From: Flavobacteriaceae bacterium
GTDB taxonomy: Bacteria > Bacteroidota > Bacteroidia > Flavobacteriales > Flavobacteriaceae
NCBI GenBank assembly: GCA_013042825.1
Contig: JABDPL010000201.1
Coordinates: 1 to 16,117, forward strand
DNA length: 16,117 nucleotides
Direction: 5' to 3'
The notes below the pieces were generated by a model, which saw nothing but the letters and a program-made list of their open reading frames with translations, was not told the origin of the DNA and searched no databases. Shown here piece by piece: positions 1 through 4,744 of this stretch; the stretch's first letter is position 1; every line of letters starts with the position of its first letter. The position numbers were made by a program, and so were the translations under genes.

Positions 1-571
1 GAGTATACCAGGCCGTTACCGTGATCTCCTCGGTTCTGGACGATTCCAACTCATCAAGATCCTTATCCCCATTTACGCTTATTCCACCGCTAACAATCTC
101 GCCCTCTCGCGTCATTGTGGCCTTATAGCAGGTATAATCGCCTATGTTCTTGGTTTCGTTCGTTAAAACCCAATCCCGTTTCCCGAGTTTATCCTTTATC
201 AGGAAGACTTTTCCCCACACCTCATTCTGATTGGTGTAGCGATCCTCTTTGGTGTTTTTATACAGTACATCACTTCCGCCGGTGTCTACCATGACTACTT
301 GCATGCCGGCTGGTTGTGGGGCTTCAAGTTGTTCTTCTTCCTTGTAAAGCGACTCTTCCTTGTTAAAGGTTAAGGTATGAGTCTTCTCAAATTGCTTTTT
401 CATCATCGCCATCATCTTTTGATGCATGTCAGAGCTCATTTGAGTACTATCCAACTCAATATTTAATTGCCGATGCGATTTATAGGTGGCTATACCCTGG
501 AATTCCTGAGCCAGTGCGGCATTCACCAACACTAGGCCAAAAATTAGAAACAGTGTTTTTATCGTTTTCAT
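1..571 (-). CDS. GLPGLI family secreted protein (3' end beyond window)
   Basis: The reading frame opens at ATG 571 and stays open for 190 codons to the left edge, so the C-terminus is missing. Residues 1-21 form a clear signal peptide (MKTIKTLF, hydrophobic core, NAALA-Q cleavage). The mature part shows the layout of the Bacteroidota GLPGLI (Porph_ging) family: a beta strand FQGIATY, a Met-rich stretch at residues 45-57, the segment LTFNKEESLYKEEEQL around 67-82, then IGDYTCYKAT near 143-152 and VTAWYT at the cut end. In this family the VTAWYT motif directly precedes the name-giving GLPGLI motif, which should lie just outside the window. The family is periplasmic or exported and its molecular function is not established. 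The gene starts 11 bases after the stop of the small secreted gene at 583-933, so the two are probably co-transcribed, away from the two-component system at 1055. Confidence 0.88.
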   Translation of the reverse strand, partial: MKTIKTLFLIFGLVLVNAALAQEFQGIATYKSHRQLNIELDSTQMSSDMHQKMMAMMKKQFEKTHTLTFNKEESLYKEEEQLEAPQPAGMQVVMVDTGGSDVLYKNTKEDRYTNQNEVWGKVFLIKDKLGKRDWVLTNETKNIGDYTCYKATMTREGEIVSGGISVNGDKDLDELESSRTEEITVTAWYT

Positions 572-582
572 ATTTCTTCTTT

Positions 583-933
583 TTATTGTTTATATAGTTT
601 TTTTAGTGCCGATTGAACTCGTTCGGCCTTCCTCGTAAATTCATCGAGATTCCGGGTATTTCCTTTAATGGTCATAGTTGTACCCGAAATTTTGAGGTTA
701 TCGATCTCATGATCAAAATTACAAATGATCTTTAATTCGATGGGTTGATCGGGTTTTGCATAATCAAATATGGAAATCAGATCTTCCGAATCGAGAATTT
801 CAATATCCTCAAAGGAACCCATTTCCAAACTGATTTTTACGTCTTTGAATAATTGATTATTATGCCGATCGGAATCCTGAGCGGTGGCCAGCTGTACAAT
901 TATCAGGGCTAAAAATATTAAACCGTGCTTCAT
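583..933 (-). CDS. Small secreted protein of unknown function
   Basis: I do not recognise a family. From ATG 933 it encodes 116 residues: a signal peptide (MKHGLIFLALIIVQLATA, cleavage before QDSD), then a mature domain of about 98 residues with alternating strands (VKISLEM, IELKIICNF, LKISGTTMTIKG) and a basic C-terminal helix (LDEFTRKAERVQSALKKLYKQ). An in-frame ATG at 957 would add eight residues (MQIKKQFT). I prefer 933 because the signal peptide is then compact and because the likely -7 promoter element at 960-967 would place the transcript start at or inside the 957 codon. It is the promoter-proximal gene of a probable two-gene leftward operon with the GLPGLI protein. Its position beside a divergent kinase-regulator pair suggests a regulated envelope or sensory accessory protein; that role is inference only. 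Confidence 0.75.
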   Translation of the reverse strand: MKHGLIFLALIIVQLATAQDSDRHNNQLFKDVKISLEMGSFEDIEILDSEDLISIFDYAKPDQPIELKIICNFDHEIDNLKISGTTMTIKGNTRNLDEFTRKAERVQSALKKLYKQ

Positions 934-959
934 TGTGAATTGTTTTTTTATTTGCATAC

Positions 960-967
960 CAAAGATG
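960..967 (-). promoter_or_regulatory. Probable -7 promoter element for the secreted-protein operon
   Basis: On the minus strand the sequence reads CATCTTTG, a seven-of-eight match to the Bacteroidota -7 consensus TAnnTTTG. Transcription would begin around 950-955, leaving a leader of about 20 bases before ATG 933. No convincing -33 TTTG is visible; the expected zone holds the TTAA repeats instead, as would suit an activator-dependent promoter. Confidence 0.45.
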
Positions 968-979
968 CGATCTTCAGAT

Positions 980-1014
980 TTAACTATGGGTTAATGAGTG
1001 TTAACTAGTGTTAA
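980..1014. promoter_or_regulatory. Four helically phased TTAA repeats, candidate response-regulator operator
   Basis: TTAA occurs at 980, 991, 1001 and 1011, i.e. with spacings of 11, 10 and 10 bp. The middle blocks are near copies: TTAATGAGTG, TTAACTAGTG, then TTAAGCGGCT. Direct repeats one helical turn apart are the typical site for OmpR/PhoB-type regulators, which bind head to tail; B. subtilis PhoP, for example, uses TTAACA-like repeats. The array lies between the two divergent promoters, ending about 28 bp before the -7 box at 1043 and 13 bp from the leftward -7 box. It could therefore control both transcripts. Assignment to the regulator encoded at 2558 is inferred from adjacency. Confidence 0.55.
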
Positions 1015-1042
1015 GCGGCTGGTTTAGACAGCTTTTAAAATG

Positions 1043-1050
1043 TACATTTG
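1043..1050 (+). promoter_or_regulatory. -7 promoter element of the two-component operon
   Basis: TACATTTG matches the Bacteroidota -7 consensus TAnnTTTG exactly. No good -33 TTTG is present at the expected distance; TTTA at 1023 is the nearest. The expected transcription start, a few bases downstream, falls at or next to the GTG start codon at 1055, so the message would be leaderless or nearly so. Confidence 0.6.
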
Positions 1051-1054
1051 AATC

Positions 1055-2557
1055 GTGAATAGTTTGAACTTCAAATGGATTTTGTATCTGATCTCGGTGG
1101 TTATCTTCGCGACTATCGGGATTCAGGCCTTTTGGAATTATAAGAATTACCAGACCAATAAGACCCAACTCGTAGGCTCTGTACAGCAGGTACTGGACAG
1201 CGCCGTTGATGGGTATTACGAATTAATAGCTAAAAAATCGACTATCGGTTTTACCTTCAACAACGATCTTAACTCGGAATTTTTCCGGGATGACGGCGTC
1301 TTCGATAGTATCGTCGGGCAGATCGATCTTGCGAATGAGAATTTTGGCAACCTGGATTCACTTCAACTTAAAACAATCAACGGACTACAGGTTTATCGGG
1401 GATCACAGGCCGATTCGCTTATCGATCAAAGTCATAATATATTGAACAGAAGCGCGGGGAACCGGCTAAAGATAGAATCTCATGATCACAAGTTTAAAGA
1501 TTCGATCGAACTCAAAGACTTTCAGCTACTGACTTCAAAGGTCATTATTTCCATAAGTTCCGACTCATTGAAGATAAAGGAACTCGACAGCCTGGTGGGC
1601 GACAAGCTGCGCAATAAAAAACTTGATCTCGACTACAAGCTGATTTACCGTTCTCCCGATTCATCAATACACGAATCAAAACGTGATCAATACCAATCCC
1701 CACTTGTAACGTTTTCCAAATCTTCCTTTCTGCCGGCTGGAAGCGCCCTGAAAATGGAATTCAGTAATGAAACCAGGGTGCTGTTGAGAAAAAGTCTCGT
1801 CGGAATTTTGATTTCTACTTTATTGGTTTTAGGCGTTATCGGCAGCTTATTCTACCTTTTAGGAATCATCAGGAATCAGAAACAACTTGCGGAGGTAAAA
1901 AACGACCTTATAAGCAATATCACCCACGAGTTCAAAACACCTATCGCCACAATTGGTGTGGCTTTGGAAGGTTTCGAGAATTTCGAAGCTGCTTCCGATC
2001 CGGCCAAAGCAAAATCATACTTGGACATCTCCAATCAGCAATTGGGAAAACTTAATATCATGGTTGAAAAACTATTGGAAACCGCTACTCTCGACAGCGA
2101 TACTCTCATCCTTAAAAAAGAGAATGTTGAGATGAATAGCCTGGTAGACTCAGTAGTTAAACGTTATCAGCTCAGCAATCCTCAAAAAGACATAGCATTC
2201 GTATCGAAAACCGATTCGATTTTTGCTGAAATTGATACATTTCATTTCGAAAATGCTATCAGCAATCTCATCGATAACGCTGTGAAGTATGGCGGTGACA
2301 GCATAAAAGTAGTGCTTGACCGGTCTCTGGATGAAGGACTGGAACTCCTGGTACATGATAATGGAAAGGGACTTTCCCCAACCGAAAAGCTAAAGATCTT
2401 CGATAAGTTTTACAGGGTTCCCAAAGGCAATACCCATGATGTAAAAGGTTTCGGAATAGGCCTCTATTATGCGAAGACAATTATCGAGAAGCATGGGGGA
2501 ACGATAACTGTTGAAGTCGATAATACCGGAACCGGTTTTATCATCAAAATTCCATAG
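1055..2557 (+). CDS. Sensor histidine kinase (two-component system)
   Basis: 500-residue membrane histidine kinase. TM1 spans about 8-27, followed by a periplasmic sensor region at about 28-245 that I cannot assign to a known domain, then TM2 at about 246-271. There is no obvious HAMP domain; the HisKA helix begins almost directly after TM2. The phospho-accepting His291 sits in ITHEFKTP. The ATPase domain has the N box (NLIDNAVKYG, key Asn408), G1 (DNGKG, 435-439), F box (FDKFY, 449-453) and G2 (GFGIGL, 465-470). It should autophosphorylate and pass phosphate to Asp54 of the regulator that starts at the next base after its stop. The start is GTG 1055; the only other early candidates are TTG codons at 1064 and 1082. 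The architecture resembles Bacteroides RprX-type kinases, but the signal sensed is unknown. Confidence 0.92.
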   Translation: MNSLNFKWILYLISVVIFATIGIQAFWNYKNYQTNKTQLVGSVQQVLDSAVDGYYELIAKKSTIGFTFNNDLNSEFFRDDGVFDSIVGQIDLANENFGNLDSLQLKTINGLQVYRGSQADSLIDQSHNILNRSAGNRLKIESHDHKFKDSIELKDFQLLTSKVIISISSDSLKIKELDSLVGDKLRNKKLDLDYKLIYRSPDSSIHESKRDQYQSPLVTFSKSSFLPAGSALKMEFSNETRVLLRKSLVGILISTLLVLGVIGSLFYLLGIIRNQKQLAEVKNDLISNITHEFKTPIATIGVALEGFENFEAASDPAKAKSYLDISNQQLGKLNIMVEKLLETATLDSDTLILKKENVEMNSLVDSVVKRYQLSNPQKDIAFVSKTDSIFAEIDTFHFENAISNLIDNAVKYGGDSIKVVLDRSLDEGLELLVHDNGKGLSPTEKLKIFDKFYRVPKGNTHDVKGFGIGLYYAKTIIEKHGGTITVEVDNTGTGFIIKIP

Positions 2558-3238
2558 ATGAAACCCACTACTATCTTGCTAGCTGAGGACGAACCCGCAC
2601 TGGGGCAGATCATAAAAGAAAGCCTTGAAACCAGGAATTTCGCAGTGATTCTATGTAAGAATGGGAAGGAGGCCTACGAACAGTATAAAAAACACTCTCC
2701 GGAACTGCTGGTGCTTGACGTCATGATGCCAGTTAAAGACGGGTTTTCACTCGCAAAGGAGATTCGTCTTGAGGACAATGTCATCCCAATTATCTTCCTT
2801 ACTGCCAAATCACAGACGCGTGACGTAGTTGAAGGCTTCACCATTGGAGGCAATGATTACCTAAAGAAACCCTTCAGCATGGAGGAACTAATCGCAAGAA
2901 TACACAATCTGCTCGACCGGAGAAAGATCAACAAGGAGGCTGCCGAACTAAAATTCGGAGACTTCAAGTTCAACGTAAAGCAGCAATGGTTACAACACGG
3001 TGCCAATCCGAAGGAGCAGCTCACCCATCGCGAGGCCCAATTACTATTCCATTTGATTCAGACCAGAAATGAGGTCCTTGACCGCTCCCTGATCCTGAAC
3101 AAACTCTGGGGAAATGACGATTTTTTCTCAGCCCGTAGCATGGACGTCTACATCACCAAACTTCGAAAAAAAATAAAAGCCGATGAATCCGTTAGAATTG
3201 TCAATGTTCGTGGATTCGGATATAAACTCATCTGCTGA
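2558..3238 (+). CDS. OmpR/PhoB-family response regulator
   Basis: 226 residues: a receiver domain at about 4-118 and a winged-helix DNA-binding domain at about 128-226. The receiver has the acidic pair Glu10-Asp11, the phospho-acceptor Asp54 in LVLDVMMP, the switch Thr82 in FLTAK, and Lys104 before Pro105. The C-terminal domain ends in the typical recognition-helix and wing pattern (SMDVYITKLRKKI, then VRGFGYKL). ATG 2558 immediately follows the kinase stop codon with no gap, so translation is almost certainly coupled and the pair is cognate. It should be phosphorylated by the kinase and bind tandem direct repeats; the TTAA array at 980-1014 is the best visible candidate, which would mean autoregulation plus control of the divergent secreted genes. 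It resembles RprY of Bacteroides in layout. Target genes beyond this window cannot be judged from sequence. Confidence 0.94.
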   Translation: MKPTTILLAEDEPALGQIIKESLETRNFAVILCKNGKEAYEQYKKHSPELLVLDVMMPVKDGFSLAKEIRLEDNVIPIIFLTAKSQTRDVVEGFTIGGNDYLKKPFSMEELIARIHNLLDRRKINKEAAELKFGDFKFNVKQQWLQHGANPKEQLTHREAQLLFHLIQTRNEVLDRSLILNKLWGNDDFFSARSMDVYITKLRKKIKADESVRIVNVRGFGYKLIC

Positions 3239-3270
3239 ATTATGGATTGATTTTTGTACTTTTCAATTTC

Positions 3271-4044
3271 ATGAGATCAATTCTGACTTATATCATCTTA
3301 CTGAATACCTTTTTTAGCCTGGGTCAGCAAGTATCCCTGGTTTCCCAAAACAGCATGAAAGCAGATCGATTGATTGGTTTTGATAACTTCGGAACCTACT
3401 ATGAGATAAAAGATGCGGAGTTTTTTAAAACTTCATCGACAGGGGAACTCAACTACAGCAACGTACAACTCGGGAAGATCAGTTCGGCCAATGTATTTAA
3501 CCCCCTTAAGATCAGCCTGTTTTATGAAAACTTCAATACGGTGATTGTCCTGGATAACCGGCTCGCAGAAATAACCCTGGTCAAATTCAATAATCTCAGC
3601 CCTTTTCGCCTGGTTACCTATGTTTCTGCCGGGTACGACAATACTATCTGGATTTACGATCAGAATACCCAGCAAATGGAGCTATTCGATTTCATCAACC
3701 TGAAAACCCGAGTCACGACATTACCGATAAGCGGGGAGCTGATCGAGCTGACCAGTAATTTTAATTTCTGTTATGTGCTGACAACTGAGGATATTCTTGT
3801 ATATAATTACTTTGGAAACCTGATCTCAAAGCAGCCGCATCAGGGGTTTACAGCATTCGAAGAGAACAATGGTGTACTCTACCTCAAAAAGGAAAATAAG
3901 ATCTACACCAAGGATCCGAATTCTTATGAATACAATGCTTTAGAATTGCCCGAATTGTTAATAAATCAGTTTTTCGTAACCGATGAAACCTTGTATATTT
4001 ATGACGGAGTAATTCTTCATCAATTTCAATTAAAAGCAAATTAA
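3271..4044 (+). CDS. Secreted protein of unknown function, possible beta-propeller
   Basis: No family recognised. From ATG 3271 it encodes 257 residues with a signal peptide (MRSILTYIILLNTFFSLGQ). The rest is a succession of short hydrophobic strands and turns, such as NTVIVLDNRLAEITLVKFNN, NTIWIYDQNTQQMELFD, YVLTTEDILVYNYFGN, VLYLKKENKIYTKD and TLYIYDGVILHQF. This periodic pattern resembles propeller blades, though no canonical WD or NHL signature is visible. The frame extends upstream to a TTG at 3247, but that would put eight hydrophobic residues ahead of the signal peptide, and TACTTTTC at 3257-3264 resembles a -7 box, so I favour 3271. It lies 32 bases after the regulator gene and its stop is four bases before the deoxynucleoside kinase start, with which it is almost certainly co-transcribed. 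Confidence 0.8.
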   Translation: MRSILTYIILLNTFFSLGQQVSLVSQNSMKADRLIGFDNFGTYYEIKDAEFFKTSSTGELNYSNVQLGKISSANVFNPLKISLFYENFNTVIVLDNRLAEITLVKFNNLSPFRLVTYVSAGYDNTIWIYDQNTQQMELFDFINLKTRVTTLPISGELIELTSNFNFCYVLTTEDILVYNYFGNLISKQPHQGFTAFEENNGVLYLKKENKIYTKDPNSYEYNALELPELLINQFFVTDETLYIYDGVILHQFQLKAN

Positions 4045-4048
4045 ATTT

Positions 4049-4663
4049 ATGCATGTTGCAGTTGCCGGGAACATCGGAGCAGGGAAGACGACGCTTACAA
4101 AACTACTGGCAAAACACTATAGCTGGGAGGCGCACCTAGAGGATGTGGTCGATAATCCATACCTGGATGATTTCTATAACCAGATGGAACGATGGAGCTT
4201 TAACCTCCAGGTTTATTTCCTAAACAGCCGTTTCCGACAGGTCCTCCAGATAAGACAGAGCGGTAAGAACATTATTCAGGACCGTACCATCTATGAGGAC
4301 GCTCACATCTTCGCTCCCAATTTGCATGCTATGGGCTTGATGACAAACCGCGATTTTGAAAATTATTCGTCCTTGTTTGAACTCATGGAATCCCTGGTAC
4401 AGGGTCCCGATATGCTGATCTACCTCAGGAGTACTATACCCAACCTAGTGAAGCAGATCCATAAACGTGGGCGCGATTATGAAAATTCGATCAGTATTGA
4501 TTATTTAAGTCGGCTTAACGAGCGCTACGAAGCTTGGATTCATGGTTACAACAAGGGTAAACTCATGATCATTAACGTTGATGATGTTGACTTCGTAGAC
4601 AATCCTGAAGACCTGGGTGCTGTGATCAACCGCATAGATGCTGAGATTCACGGATTATTCTAG
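4049..4663 (+). CDS. Deoxynucleoside kinase
   Basis: 204 residues, the usual size for bacterial deoxyadenosine/deoxyguanosine-type kinases of the dNK family. It transfers phosphate from a nucleoside triphosphate to the 5' hydroxyl of a deoxynucleoside for salvage in the cytoplasm. Visible motifs are the P-loop GNIGAGKTT (7-15), the substrate-binding glutamate region LEDVVDNPYL (30-39), FNLQ with Gln54, the DRT motif (78-80, equivalent to DRS) followed by Glu83, and the arginine-rich LID loop KRGRDYE (139-145). The motifs place it in the family, but sequence alone does not fix the preferred base. It is the last gene of the rightward cluster, starting four bases after the secreted propeller-like gene, and is followed by the terminator at 4699. 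Linkage to a two-component system is unusual for a salvage enzyme and may only reflect co-transcription. Confidence 0.93.
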   Translation: MHVAVAGNIGAGKTTLTKLLAKHYSWEAHLEDVVDNPYLDDFYNQMERWSFNLQVYFLNSRFRQVLQIRQSGKNIIQDRTIYEDAHIFAPNLHAMGLMTNRDFENYSSLFELMESLVQGPDMLIYLRSTIPNLVKQIHKRGRDYENSISIDYLSRLNERYEAWIHGYNKGKLMIINVDDVDFVDNPEDLGAVINRIDAEIHGLF

Positions 4664-4698
4664 AAATTCCTTAAAGCGTTCTTATTAAAATCGAAAAA

Positions 4699-4727
4699 AA
4701 AAGTCGCATCTGACCGATGCGACTTTT
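4699..4727. terminator. Bidirectional hairpin terminator between dNK and hppA
   Basis: A perfect 12-bp inverted repeat: left arm 4699-4710 (AAAAGTCGCATC), loop TGACC, right arm 4716-4727. Read rightwards it ends in TTTTATAATATTT; read leftwards it runs into a T tract from the A run at 4694-4702. It can therefore end both converging transcripts, the two-component/dNK unit and hppA. Confidence 0.92.
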
Positions 4728-4744
4728 ATAATATTTAAAAGATC

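Noticed and set aside
933..957. Upstream ATG at 957 for the small secreted protein.
   Set aside because: The probable promoter box at 960-967 leaves no room for a leader, and the signal peptide is compact from 933.
3247..3270. Upstream TTG start for the secreted propeller-like protein.
   Set aside because: It would add hydrophobic residues before a complete signal peptide, and a -7-like sequence lies in this stretch; ATG 3271 is better.
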